A DNA stretch of 64,000 bases from Alphaproteobacteria bacterium (GTDB lineage: Bacteria; Pseudomonadota; Alphaproteobacteria; UBA8366; Aestuariispiraceae): assembly GCA_024743195.1 (NCBI GenBank), contig JANSXE010000006.1, positions 62,001 through 126,000 of the forward strand, given 5' to 3'. The position numbers and the translations under genes are program-made. Under the pieces are notes generated by a model. It had not been told where the DNA came from, did not search any database, and worked only from the letters and a program-made list of their open reading frames with translations. Positions within the stretch are counted from its first letter, which is position 1. The number at the start of each line of letters is the position of its first letter. Positions 42,869 to 51,636 of this stretch are shown in pieces.

Positions 42869-45448
42869 TCAGCCGGTCCCTTCGGGTTCCGGAGCCCGCG
42901 CCGGCGCGGAGGCCGCGGGCGTCCCGGCCTCGCCCGGCCGGCCGGCCGTCGGCAGGATGACGGCGGCCCGCACCCCCTCGCCGGGCCGGCTCTCGACCTC
43001 AAGGCGCCCGTTCATCCGCTCGCTCAGCCGCTTCGAGATGGCGAGGCCGAGCCCCGTCCCGCCGGCGCCGGCTTTCAGCGGATCTCCCGCCTGGGTGAAG
43101 GGTTCGCCGAGCAGCTTCAACTTGTCCGCCGGGATGCCCGGGCCGTTGTCCGCGACCGAAAACCTGACCGCCTCCGCCCCGCATCGCTCGGCGCGCACCG
43201 TGATGCGGCCCGCGGTCGCCGGCGCGAACTTGGCCGCATTGGAGAGCAGGTTGAGGAGGATCTGCAGCAAAGCGCGCCGATCGGCCAGCACAGGCGGCAG
43301 ATCGTCGGGCGCCCGGAACCGGACCGACACCCGTCGGCGCCCGGTTTCGACCAGCATGGTGCGCAGCGCCTCCTTGACGACCTCGCGGGGCGCGATCGGC
43401 TCGACGGCGATGGCGACCTTGCCGGCCTCGATCTTGGACAGATCGAGGATGTCGTTGATCAGGGACAGCAGATGCTCGCCGCTGCGGTGGATGTCGTCGA
43501 GATAGCCGGCCCGCCGGTCCGGGTCGATATCCCGGCCGATGTCGCTGCGCATCAGATCGGCGAAGCCGAGAATGGCGTTCAGCGGCGTGCGCAGCTCGTG
43601 GCTCATCGCCGCCAGGAAGCTGCTCTTGGCCGCGCTCGCCTGCTCGACTTCGCGCAGCTTGATGATCAGGCGGTCGGTCAGCGCCTCGAGCTTCTGGCGT
43701 TGGTCCTCGATGCCCGACATGTCGCGGATGATGGCGATCACGACCGGCCGGCCGCCGTCGATCGTCCGCGACAGGGTCACCATCAGCGGAACCGTCCGGC
43801 CCGACTTATGCAGCCCGCGCACGACGCGCCAATCCGCCATCCCGTGGGGATGCGCCGGCCCCTGCTGCACGAACGCCGCGGACAGGCCGGCGTGCTTGGC
43901 GCGCAGGTCGGCGGGCAGCAGACGGTCGATCGGCTGACCGACGATCTCATCCGCGCGCCAGCCGAACAGGCGTTGGGCGGCCGGGTTGAAGCTGTCCACC
44001 AGAGAGTCGGCGTTCAAGGTCAGAATGCCGTCCGGCGCCGCGGCGATGGTGGATTCGTACTTGCGCGACACGGAGGCGAGTTGCTCGTTCGCGGCCTTGA
44101 GCTCTGTGATGTCGATATGCGTGCCGACGACGCGCTCCGGCTCGCCGTCCGCACCCCATTCGCTCACGCGGCCGGTGTCGCGCACCCAGACCCAATGTCC
44201 GTCCTTGTGCCGCATGCGCACGTCGCAATGATAGAGGTCCCGACGCGCGGAGAAGGCCGCGCGCATGGCCGCATCGGCCCGCGCCAGATCGTCCGGGTGG
44301 CAGAGCGTCCGCCAGGTGTCGATCGACACCGGCTCCAATTCCTCGAGACGATAGCCGACGATCTCCGCCCACCGCGGGTTCAAGGCGACCTCGCCGGTTC
44401 GCGGCCGCCAGTCCCAGACGCCGACGCCGGCGCTCCGGATCACGAAGTCGAGCCGGTTCTTCTGGCGCTCGGTCTCCTCCGCGAGGCGGTGCTCGCGCGT
44501 GATGTCGCGCATGGCGCAGACGACCCGATCGGATTCCAGCATCGGCCGGACATTCAAGGACAGCACGGCCGTCGTGCCGTCCGGCCGGGTCACGCGCAGC
44601 TTGGCGTCGCGCTCCGGGCGGCGCGTGCGGACGACGCGCGCGACCGGCGCGTCGGCGATCGCCATCGGACGGCCCTCGAGGTCTGATATCCTCCAAGGGC
44701 GGTTCTCACCCGCCGACGCGCCCAGTTGCTCGGCCGACACGCCCAGCATGTCGCACGCGGCTTGGTTGAAGAACTCGAAGCGTCCGCCGGGCGCGATGAC
44801 GGCAACCGCCTCCGCCCCGGTATTGAGGATGCGGTCGAGATAGTCGCGCTGGCGGCGCGCCATCCGGTCCGCGCGCTTGATCGACCGGTCGAACACCAGC
44901 AACGCGCCCACCAGCACGGTCGCGCCGAAATTGATCAGCGAGATCGGGGCGGCCGACACGCGCCAGACCGTCAGGGCCGTCTCGACCGGCTGGATGAAGA
45001 GAAAGGCCAGGTTCGTCGTCGCGGTCACGCCGAGCGCCGCGGTCGTGATATGGCGCAGACCGACCGCCTCGCCCCGGCGACGGGTCCAGAACAGCACGCC
45101 GGCCCCGACGAGGGTGGCCATCGCATTGCCGATCAAGCCGGCGCTCAAGCCCGCGCCGCCGATGTCGAGGCGATAGAGCTCCGCGGCCAGAAGCGTCACC
45201 CCGCCGACCAGATAGCCGCCGATCAGCACGGAAAGAACGAGCAGGGCCCCGCGCAGGTCGCCGATGACGCCGTGACCGAGTTCGACCGCGGAGTGCATGG
45301 ACATCAGCAGGGCGCCGACGAACACGAGCGCCAACAGGGCCCGCGACAGACGCTGCGAGCGCAGCGGCAGCAGATTGACCAGAACGAAGCCGGCGAAGAC
45401 CAGCGCCGCCTGCTCGGCCAGTCCCAACAATCCGAGAAAAAGCTCCAT
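42869..45448 (-). CDS. Membrane sensor histidine kinase with 5TM-5TMR domain and PAS repeats
   Basis: 859 residues. The first about 190 hold 5-6 TM helices of the 5TM-5TMR_LYT type (VFAGFVLVNLLPLRSQRLSR). Three PAS modules follow at about 205-320, 335-455 and 465-590 (for example ILNTGAEAVAVIAPGG, WNPRW-type signatures and ERVVGTHIDIT). HisKA carries the phospho-acceptor His in SHELRTPLNAILGF near 614; HATPase motifs are NLLSNAAKFAP, VADNGPGIP and GGTGLGLAISK. No receiver domain and no cognate response regulator nearby, so the partner is orphan. The LYT region in relatives senses envelope or murein state. Confidence 0.88.
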   Translation of the reverse strand: MELFLGLLGLAEQAALVFAGFVLVNLLPLRSQRLSRALLALVFVGALLMSMHSAVELGHGVIGDLRGALLVLSVLIGGYLVGGVTLLAAELYRLDIGGAGLSAGLIGNAMATLVGAGVLFWTRRRGEAVGLRHITTAALGVTATTNLAFLFIQPVETALTVWRVSAAPISLINFGATVLVGALLVFDRSIKRADRMARRQRDYLDRILNTGAEAVAVIAPGGRFEFFNQAACDMLGVSAEQLGASAGENRPWRISDLEGRPMAIADAPVARVVRTRRPERDAKLRVTRPDGTTAVLSLNVRPMLESDRVVCAMRDITREHRLAEETERQKNRLDFVIRSAGVGVWDWRPRTGEVALNPRWAEIVGYRLEELEPVSIDTWRTLCHPDDLARADAAMRAAFSARRDLYHCDVRMRHKDGHWVWVRDTGRVSEWGADGEPERVVGTHIDITELKAANEQLASVSRKYESTIAAAPDGILTLNADSLVDSFNPAAQRLFGWRADEIVGQPIDRLLPADLRAKHAGLSAAFVQQGPAHPHGMADWRVVRGLHKSGRTVPLMVTLSRTIDGGRPVVIAIIRDMSGIEDQRQKLEALTDRLIIKLREVEQASAAKSSFLAAMSHELRTPLNAILGFADLMRSDIGRDIDPDRRAGYLDDIHRSGEHLLSLINDILDLSKIEAGKVAIAVEPIAPREVVKEALRTMLVETGRRRVSVRFRAPDDLPPVLADRRALLQILLNLLSNAAKFAPATAGRITVRAERCGAEAVRFSVADNGPGIPADKLKLLGEPFTQAGDPLKAGAGGTGLGLAISKRLSERMNGRLEVESRPGEGVRAAVILPTAGRPGEAGTPAASAPARAPEPEGTG

Positions 45449-45585
45449 ACCCTCGGCCCCGCCCCTCTTCGATGCGAGAAAAAACCGAACGATGCAGCTT
45501 TTAAGGTACGGGCGTTTCCCTAACGAGACGTTACCGCCCGGCGGCCGGACTGGTCCGCGGGCGCGGGCGGGCGAGGCTCGGCGCG

Positions 45586-46632
45586 TTAGAAAACGATGTA
45601 GACCTCGGCGCGGCGGTTGCCGGCGACGCCCTCCGCGGTCGTCTCGGCGTAGCGCAACTGGTTGGCGCCGCGGGCGTCGATGGACAGCGCGTCGCGCGGC
45701 ACCCCGTACTCCGCCAGCGCGCCCGCGACGGCGCTCGCCCGGTCGAGCGACGCCTTGTAATTCACCAGCGAACGCTGCTGCGACGGATCCCCCCCGTCGA
45801 GCGACGAGTGTCCGACCACTTGCACGGCCCGCCCGCCTTGCGCGTAGATCTCGGCCACCTGACGCAGAATGTCGCGATCGTGCGACGTCAGCGCCGCGCC
45901 GCCGCCCGGGAAATAGATCGTCGCGATCAGACGCCCGGCGTCCGCAGCGGACGCGTCCTGGCCAGAGCCGGACCCGGACGCCGCCGTCGCAGCGAGGGAG
46001 GCCGCGCTTTCGGGCGGCGGCGCCGCCTGCTGCGCGGCGTCGCTCTGGCCCGCCGAAAGCGGCTCCGGGGCCGGGGCCGGCTGGGGCGTCTCTGTTGCAG
46101 CGCCTTCCTGGAGATCCGGGGCCGGCGCCGCGGCCGGTTCCGGGGCCGGCCCGTCCGGGGCGGTGATCGGACTCGGAGCCGGTGTCGCCGCCGGCGCCGG
46201 GGCGGACACGGCGGGCGCAGGGCTTGTGGGGGCCGCGGCCGCCTCGGCGGTCGGCGCGTCGACCGTCGGCGGCTCGTTCGGCTCCGCCCGCAGCGCGGCC
46301 ATGGCCGCATCGGCGCGCGCGCGATCCGGCGGCGGCGTCCGGCGCACCTCCTCGTCGGAGTAGCGCGCGTTCTCCCGGTCGGCGACGAGACCGGAGCGCA
46401 ACTCCTCGAACCGGCTCTTGATCTCGGGCGGCGCCGGGCGCTCCGGCGTCGTGCCCAGCGCCGGGTAGTCGCCCTCCTCGCCCGGCGGACCGCGCTCGTC
46501 GACCGGTTGGGCCGACGCGTCGGCCTCGTCATCCTCGAACCAGTTCACCGGATTGGCCGCGTCGACCACGTCGCGGGTCGTGTCGCAGGCGCCCAGCGCG
46601 AGGGCGAGCGCGATCGCCGCAACGGTCCGCAT
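45586..46632 (-). CDS. OmpA-family lipoprotein with Pro/Ala-rich linker
   Basis: 348 residues. A lipoprotein signal (MRTVAAIALALALGAC, Cys16) is followed by a Pro/Ala-rich linker of about 150 residues and a C-terminal OmpA/MotB peptidoglycan-binding domain (IYFPGGGAALTSHDRDILRQ, VQVVGHSSLDGGD, RASAVAGALAEYGV, GNRRAEVYIVF). It should tether the outer membrane to the murein. ATG 46632 gives a textbook lipoprotein signal; an in-frame ATG at 46698 is possible. A very long open frame continuing to 48714 is antisense to phaC and is rejected. Confidence 0.85.
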   Translation of the reverse strand: MRTVAAIALALALGACDTTRDVVDAANPVNWFEDDEADASAQPVDERGPPGEEGDYPALGTTPERPAPPEIKSRFEELRSGLVADRENARYSDEEVRRTPPPDRARADAAMAALRAEPNEPPTVDAPTAEAAAAPTSPAPAVSAPAPAATPAPSPITAPDGPAPEPAAAPAPDLQEGAATETPQPAPAPEPLSAGQSDAAQQAAPPPESAASLAATAASGSGSGQDASAADAGRLIATIYFPGGGAALTSHDRDILRQVAEIYAQGGRAVQVVGHSSLDGGDPSQQRSLVNYKASLDRASAVAGALAEYGVPRDALSIDARGANQLRYAETTAEGVAGNRRAEVYIVF

Positions 46633-46840
46633 GCGCCTTGGGGCGCGCGCCGTCGGTCCGCTGCGCGCGCTCTCGGGGATGTCGACGGTAAGACCCATGA
46701 TGCAGAAATCCGTAACAATCGCCGGCCATGATCCGGTCGCCGGGCCCCTTGGCGGCTGGCGGCGACTGGTGGGCGGCTGGGGTCGGCATAGTATGAACGC
46801 CGACCCGGGCGGGCAACAACCCAAAGCCGATCCCGCCGCC

Positions 46841-46907
46841 CGCTTGGCGCGCCCCGCTTGGCGCGCCCCGCTTGGCGCGCCCCGCTTGGCGCGCCCCGCT
46901 TGGCGCG
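46841..46907. repeat. 14-bp tandem repeat, 4.8 copies, at the phaC promoter
   Basis: CGCTTGGCGCGCCC is repeated four times perfectly and a fifth time for 11 bases. Each copy carries a TTGGCG hexamer; the last one supplies the candidate -35 of the phaC promoter. Confidence 0.9.
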
Positions 46908-46928
46908 TATAGTGCGCTGCGGTATAAG
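46900..46928 (+). promoter_or_regulatory. Candidate phaC promoter
   Basis: TTGGCG (46900-46905, inside the last tandem repeat) and TATAAG (46923-46928) are 17 bases apart. A further TATAGT at 46908-46913 is out of register. Confidence 0.5.
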
Positions 46929-47037
46929 GGCGCCGGTTGAATTGGCGCGGCGACGGCCAAGCTAGGAGAGACGCGGCGCCGGCGTCCGGCCGGGACGCGG
47001 GACGCACGGATCTTCCAAACGGGGGGCGAACCGGAAC

Positions 47038-48855
47038 ATGACCGACAGCCAAGGCACGGAGCTGGAAAGCGGAGAAACCGCGCTCGACCCGATCGAGTGG
47101 TCGCGCAACATGGCCGAGATCGCCGAGCGCAGCCAGCGCCTGGTGACGGACTTCCTGAGCCGTCAGGCCGAGCATCCCGAAAGCCCGCTCGGTCACGGCG
47201 ACCCGCTGAACATCGGCGCCGCCTTCTTCGACATGACCCGGGCGTTGATGAACAACCCGACCGCCCTGATGCAGGCCCAGATCAATCTCTGGACCGACTA
47301 CATGAACCTCTGGCACCACACCACGCGGCGCATGCTGGGCCAGGAGGAGGCGCCGATCATCGAGCCGGAGCGCGACGACCGCCGTTTCCGCGACGAGAGC
47401 TGGTCCGAGAACACGATCTTCGACTTCATCAAGCAGTCCTATCTGCTGAGCGCGCGGTGGATGCAGAACACGGTCAAGGAGGCCGACGGGCTGGACGACA
47501 AGACGGCCCGCAAGGTCGATTTCTACACCAAGCAGTTCGCCGACGCGCTCGCCCCCACCAACTTCCTGATGACCAATCCGGAGGTGATCAAGGCCACCCT
47601 CGACAGCAAGGGCGAGAACCTCGTCCACGGGCTGGAGAACCTGCTCGAGGATCTCGAGCGCGGCAAGGGCACGCTGAAGATCGCGATGACGGATGCGGAC
47701 GCGTTCGAGGTCGGCGAGAACATCGCCACCACGGAGGGCGCGGTCGTCTATCAGAACGACCTCATGCAGCTCATCCAGTACGCGCCGCGCACCGAAACCG
47801 TGCACAAGCGCCCGCTGCTGATCGTCCCGCCCTGGATCAACAAGTTCTACATCCTGGATTTGCGCCCGAAGAACAGCTTCATCAAATGGGCCGTCGAGCA
47901 GGGTCTGACCGTGTTCGTCGTCTCCTGGGTGAACCCCGACGAAAAGCTCTCCCACAAGCGCTTCGAGGATTACATGCTCGAAGGGCCGCTCGCCGCCATG
48001 GACGCCATCGAAAAGGCGACCGGCGAGAAGGACCTGAACATGATCGGCTATTGCCTGGGCGGCACGCTGACGGCGGCGACGCTGGCCTATATGGCCGCCA
48101 AGGGCGACAAGCGGGTGAAGTCGGTCACCTACTTCACCACCATGATCGATTTCGAGGAATCGGGCGAACTCTCCGTCTTCATCGACGAGGAGCAACTCGC
48201 CGCGCTCGAGGAGAAGATGAACGAGCGCGGCTATCTGGAGGGGTCGGAGATGGCGACCACCTTCAACATGCTGCGCGCCAACGACCTGATCTGGTCCTTC
48301 GTGGTCAACAACTACCTGTTGGGCAAGGACCCCTTCCCGTTCGACCTGCTCTATTGGAACAGCGATTCCACGCGCATGCCGGCCACCATGCACAGCTTCT
48401 ATCTGCGCAAGATGTATCTGGAGAACAAGCTGATCGAACCGGGCGGGATCGAGCTGGAAGGCGTGCCCATCGACCTCACCAAGATCAAGACCCCGAGCTA
48501 CATCCTCTCGACCCGGGAGGATCACATCGCGCCTTGGAAGCCGACCTTCGCGGGCCTGAACACCTATTCCGGCCCGGTGAAGTTCGTGCTCGCCGGCTCC
48601 GGCCATATCGCGGGCGTGATCAATCCGCCCAATCCGGACAAGCCCAAATACGGCTATTGGACCGACGGCGACGCCAAGACGCCGGACGAGTGGGTGCGCA
48701 ACGCCGAGCACCATGAGGGCTCCTGGTGGCCGGATTGGAAGCAGTGGGTGGCGAAATACTCCCTGAAGCAGGTCCCCGCCCGCCAGATCGGCGAGGGCGC
48801 GTTGAAGCCGATCGAGCCGGCGCCCGGCTCCTACGTGAAGGCCCGCATCACCTGA
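47038..48855 (+). CDS. phaC: Class I poly(3-hydroxyalkanoate) synthase
   Basis: 605 residues, typical of class I PhaC. The N-terminal PhaC_N domain is followed by an alpha/beta hydrolase domain with the lipase-like box GYCLGG (catalytic Cys near 338), STREDHIAPWKPT (catalytic Asp) and AGSGHIAGVINPP (catalytic His). It polymerises 3-hydroxyacyl-CoA into granules used as carbon and energy store. Other PHA genes (phaA, phaB, phaR, phasin) are not adjacent. ATG 47038 is chosen from the family N-terminus (MTDSQGTELESGETALDPI). The promoter region has a minisatellite, and an inverted repeat after the stop acts as terminator. Confidence 0.95.
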   Translation: MTDSQGTELESGETALDPIEWSRNMAEIAERSQRLVTDFLSRQAEHPESPLGHGDPLNIGAAFFDMTRALMNNPTALMQAQINLWTDYMNLWHHTTRRMLGQEEAPIIEPERDDRRFRDESWSENTIFDFIKQSYLLSARWMQNTVKEADGLDDKTARKVDFYTKQFADALAPTNFLMTNPEVIKATLDSKGENLVHGLENLLEDLERGKGTLKIAMTDADAFEVGENIATTEGAVVYQNDLMQLIQYAPRTETVHKRPLLIVPPWINKFYILDLRPKNSFIKWAVEQGLTVFVVSWVNPDEKLSHKRFEDYMLEGPLAAMDAIEKATGEKDLNMIGYCLGGTLTAATLAYMAAKGDKRVKSVTYFTTMIDFEESGELSVFIDEEQLAALEEKMNERGYLEGSEMATTFNMLRANDLIWSFVVNNYLLGKDPFPFDLLYWNSDSTRMPATMHSFYLRKMYLENKLIEPGGIELEGVPIDLTKIKTPSYILSTREDHIAPWKPTFAGLNTYSGPVKFVLAGSGHIAGVINPPNPDKPKYGYWTDGDAKTPDEWVRNAEHHEGSWWPDWKQWVAKYSLKQVPARQIGEGALKPIEPAPGSYVKARIT

Positions 48856-49039
48856 CGGCGACGCGCAAGCGGCCCGAAACGTCGAAAGCCCCGCGGTCGC
48901 CGTGGGGCTTTCGATGTTTCGGGGTCCGCTTGTAGGCCTTTGCCGAGGGCTCGACCCGACGGCCGCGTCGGAAAGCGTGCAGCGCCTCCGCGCTGCGACG
49001 CTTCGGCGGGCCCGCAGGGGGCCGCTTGTCTTTGCTCAT
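48848..49039 (-). CDS. Small very basic protein coupled to gamma-carbonic anhydrase
   Basis: A 63-residue Arg/Lys-rich protein (MSKDKRPPAGPPKRRSAEAL, then HAFRRGRRVEPSAKAYKR). No family recognised; it could bind nucleic acid. The start ATG 49039 overlaps the carbonic anhydrase stop by ATGA and has a GGAGA ribosome site, supporting translation. Oddly, its last third runs through the phaC terminator hairpin and overlaps the phaC stop by eight bases on the opposite strand, so the C-terminus may not be conserved. Confidence 0.55.
   Translation of the reverse strand: MSKDKRPPAGPPKRRSAEALHAFRRGRRVEPSAKAYKRTPKHRKPHGDRGAFDVSGRLRVAVR
48879..48917. terminator. Strong hairpin after phaC
   Basis: TCGAAAGCCCC pairs with GGGGCTTTCGA around an 11-base loop, and the stem can extend by a G-T wobble and two more pairs. 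It starts 24 bases after the phaC stop. The T-tract is weak (TTTCG). Confidence 0.7.
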
Positions 49040-49578
49040 GTCAGGCTCTCCGCATGCTTCTTCGCCAGATCCGCATAGTGCGTGCGGGTCCAGCGCATCA
49101 TCTCCAGATCCTCGTCGGTGAGGGCGCGCTTCGGCTTGGCCGGCCAGCCGGCCCAGAGTTCGCCGCGCTTCACCACCTTGCCCGGCGTGACCAGCGCCCC
49201 GGCGGCGACCATCGCGCCGCCCTCGACCCGGGCGCCGTCCATCACCACCGCCTTCATGCCGACGAAGCCGCCCGCCTCGATCGTGCAGGCGTGCAAGAGC
49301 GCCATGTGACCGACCGAGACCTCGTCGCCGATATAGGCGCCCTGCCCGTGCGTCGCCACATGGATCACGGTCCCGTCCTGGATATTGACCCGGGCGCCGA
49401 TGCGGATCTCGTTCACGTCGCCGCGCAGGACGCAGTTGTACCAGATCCCGCTGTCGTCCCCGATCTCCACATCGCCGATCACCTGCGCGCCGGGCGCGAC
49501 GAAGACCCGGGCGCCCAAGCTCGGCCGCACGCCGTCGAAGGGCAGCACGCCGCCGTGGCGACTGTCCGCCTCGCTCAT
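49036..49578 (-). CDS. Gamma-class carbonic anhydrase-like protein
   Basis: 180 residues forming a left-handed beta-helix of hexapeptide repeats (VIGDVEIGDDSGIWYNCVLR). The expected metal-ligand histidines appear in TVIHVATHGQ and VGHMALLHAC. This is the YrdA/gamma-CA-like type, a homotrimer; real carbonic anhydrase activity varies among members. ATG 49578 lacks a competing start. The gene is followed, with stop-start overlap, by the small basic protein, and preceded by a 90-base gap from murI on the same strand. Confidence 0.9.
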   Translation of the reverse strand: MSEADSRHGGVLPFDGVRPSLGARVFVAPGAQVIGDVEIGDDSGIWYNCVLRGDVNEIRIGARVNIQDGTVIHVATHGQGAYIGDEVSVGHMALLHACTIEAGGFVGMKAVVMDGARVEGGAMVAAGALVTPGKVVKRGELWAGWPAKPKRALTDEDLEMMRWTRTHYADLAKKHAESLT

Positions 49579-49667
49579 TGTCGAGCCTCCCTCGTTGTTC
49601 CGTCGTTGCTTCGCCGGCGTTGGACCGCCGGTCGGGCGTCGGCTGATAGCACGCCCGCAGCTCAGGG

Positions 49668-50576
49668 TCACCCTGCTGGCGGCTCGGCTGCGGCGGCTTC
49701 GTCGCCGCCCTGCGGCGGCAGGTCGCCGCGCAGATGCTCGAAGGGGACCGCGGCGCCGAAGAAGCGCTCCGAGATCAGGGCGATCGCCTCCGGGTCGCCG
49801 GACGTCAGGAAACGGCTCGCCCCGGCGGGCTCGTCGGCGCGCCGGGCGAACCGTTTGCGCCGGCCGAGATAATCGGCCAGCCCGTCGGCGCACAGCGTCG
49901 GCTGATCGAGCATCGTCACGCCCTCGGGCAGGTGTTTCCGGAAGAGGTCCTGAACCAGCGGATAGTGGGTGCAGCCCAGCACCGCCAGATCGACCGGCGT
50001 TCCGCCCGCCTTCGCCATCACCGCGCCGACATAGCGCGCGATCCCGCGGTCGATGTCCTCCTGCGCCCAGCCTTCCTCGATCGCTTCGGCCAGGCGCGGG
50101 CAGGCCTGCTGCAGCACCGTCAGGTGGGGCGCGCGCGCCTTCAGCTCGCGCCCGAAGGCGTTGCTCTGGACGGTGGTGCGGGTCGCGAAGACGGCCACGG
50201 TCCGGGCCGGCCGCCGGGGGCTGTATCGCGTCGGGCCGGGCGCGGTCCATTTGCGGCCGCTCAGCGCCTCGATCACCGGCACGAAGACGCCCAGGATGTT
50301 GCGGTCCGGCCAGGCCGTCGGCAACCAGGCCTGCTGCAGCCGCCGCAGGGCCACCGCGGAGGCCGTGTTGCAGGCGATCACGACGAGGCCGCAGCCTTCC
50401 CGGAACAGCCGGTCGACGGCGCGCCGTGTCAGCGCGTAAATCTCGTCCGCCGGCCGGCGACCGTACGGGGCGAAGGCGTGGTCGCCGAGATAGAGGAAGC
50501 GCTCCTCCGGGAGACGGGCGACCAGGGCGCGCAGCACCGTCAGCCCGCCGACGCCGGAATCGAAGACGCCGATCAC
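49668..50576 (-). CDS. murI: Glutamate racemase
   Basis: 302 residues. VIGVFDSGVGGLTVLRAL at the N-terminus, CNTAS (first catalytic Cys) near 72 and GCTHYPLV (second catalytic Cys) near 203 define MurI, which makes D-glutamate for peptidoglycan. The start is GTG 50576, overlapping the argC stop as GTGA; a longer frame reading back through argC is out of frame with it and rejected. Length is slightly above the usual 265-285 because of an extended Ala/Pro-rich tail (GGDEAAAAEPPAG). Confidence 0.92.
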   Translation of the reverse strand: MIGVFDSGVGGLTVLRALVARLPEERFLYLGDHAFAPYGRRPADEIYALTRRAVDRLFREGCGLVVIACNTASAVALRRLQQAWLPTAWPDRNILGVFVPVIEALSGRKWTAPGPTRYSPRRPARTVAVFATRTTVQSNAFGRELKARAPHLTVLQQACPRLAEAIEEGWAQEDIDRGIARYVGAVMAKAGGTPVDLAVLGCTHYPLVQDLFRKHLPEGVTMLDQPTLCADGLADYLGRRKRFARRADEPAGASRFLTSGDPEAIALISERFFGAAVPFEHLRGDLPPQGGDEAAAAEPPAG

Positions 50577-51538
50577 AGCAACAGCGGCCGATCGAGCCCG
50601 CAGCCCTCCGGCGCGCCCAGCATCAGGTTGAGATTCTGCAGCGCCTGGCCGGACGCCCCCTTGCCCAGATTGTCGATCAGCCCGACGACCAGCGCCTGCC
50701 CCGTCGCCTCGTTGGCGAAGACATGGAGCCGCAGCTCGTTCGTCCCGTTCAGCCCTTCCGGATCGAGCGTCGCGATCGACGCCGTCTCCCGCAGCGTCGG
50801 GACCGTAACGTAGGGTTCGCCGGCGTAGTGGTCGGCGAGCACGGCGTGGATGTCTGCCGGCTTCGGCGCGCCGGGCAGCGCGCCGAGCTGCAGCGGCAGG
50901 CTCACCAGCATGCCCTGGCGATAGCGGGCGACGCTCGGCACGAAAAGCGGCGGGCGGGCCAATCCGGCCCAGTGCTGGATCTCCGGCACATGCTTGTGGG
51001 CGAGCCCGAGGCCGTAGAGGCGGAACGGCTCGCGCGTATAGCCGTCGGCCGTCTCGTCTTCGAAGGCCCGGATCAGCGCCTTGCCGCCGCCGGAATAGCC
51101 GGAGACCGCGTTCAAGGTTACCGGCCAGTCCGCGGGCAGGATCCCCGAGGCCGCCAACGGATGCAGCATCGCGATCGAGGTGATGGCGTAGCAGCCGGGA
51201 TTGGTGACGCGTTTCGAGGCGGCGATCAGGTCGCGCTGCGCGTCCTCGTATTCCGGGAAGCCGAAGGTCCAGCCGTCCGCGGTGCGGTGTGCGCTGGAGG
51301 CGTCGATCACCCGCACCGCCTCGTTCTCGATCATCGCTACGGCCTCGCGCGCCGCGTCGTCGGGCAGGCAGAGGACGACGATGTCCGCTTCGTTCAGCCG
51401 GGCGCGGCGGCGCTCGACGTCCTTGCGCTCGGCCTCCTCCAGCCCGATCAGGCGGATGTCGTCCCGGCCCTCCAGCCGGCTTCTGATCTGCAGGCCGGTA
51501 GTGCCGGCCTCGCCGTCGATGAATAGCGTGGTCTGCAT
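50573..51538 (-). CDS. argC: N-acetyl-gamma-glutamyl-phosphate reductase (short type)
   Basis: 321 residues, the type 2 ArgC length. IDGEAGTTGLQIRSRL near 7 is the NADP-binding start and NPGCYAITSI near 113 contains the catalytic Cys. The enzyme reduces N-acetylglutamyl phosphate to the semialdehyde in arginine synthesis. ATG 51538 is clear. Its stop overlaps the start of murI (GTGA), so the two are translationally coupled, although arginine and murein synthesis share only glutamate. Confidence 0.94.
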   Translation of the reverse strand: MQTTLFIDGEAGTTGLQIRSRLEGRDDIRLIGLEEAERKDVERRRARLNEADIVVLCLPDDAAREAVAMIENEAVRVIDASSAHRTADGWTFGFPEYEDAQRDLIAASKRVTNPGCYAITSIAMLHPLAASGILPADWPVTLNAVSGYSGGGKALIRAFEDETADGYTREPFRLYGLGLAHKHVPEIQHWAGLARPPLFVPSVARYRQGMLVSLPLQLGALPGAPKPADIHAVLADHYAGEPYVTVPTLRETASIATLDPEGLNGTNELRLHVFANEATGQALVVGLIDNLGKGASGQALQNLNLMLGAPEGCGLDRPLLL

Positions 51539-51636
51539 GAAGCGTCCCCGAAATGCGCGGGTCGAATGCCGGGCGGCAGATGTAGCGGATGCACAGCGCC
51601 CGCGAAAGCGCCTTCCCCGCGCTGCGCTCGCGGCGC

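Larger units (their letters stand above)
46633..47037. other. Divergent regulatory gap between the OmpA lipoprotein and phaC
   Basis: The 405-base gap has no supported gene. It contains a 14-bp minisatellite (46841-46907) and a candidate phaC promoter (46900-46928), followed by a leader of about 100 bases. If the longer OmpA-gene start at 46698 is used, the gap shrinks by 66 bases. Confidence 0.7.

Noticed and set aside
45586-48714. 1042-residue minus-strand open frame, which could look like a giant fusion
   Set aside because: Only the part from 46632 (or 46698) down is the OmpA lipoprotein; the rest is antisense to phaC and its leader.
48879-48917. Regulatory RNA or attenuator in the phaC tail
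   Set aside because: A simple strong hairpin directly after a stop is best read as a terminator.
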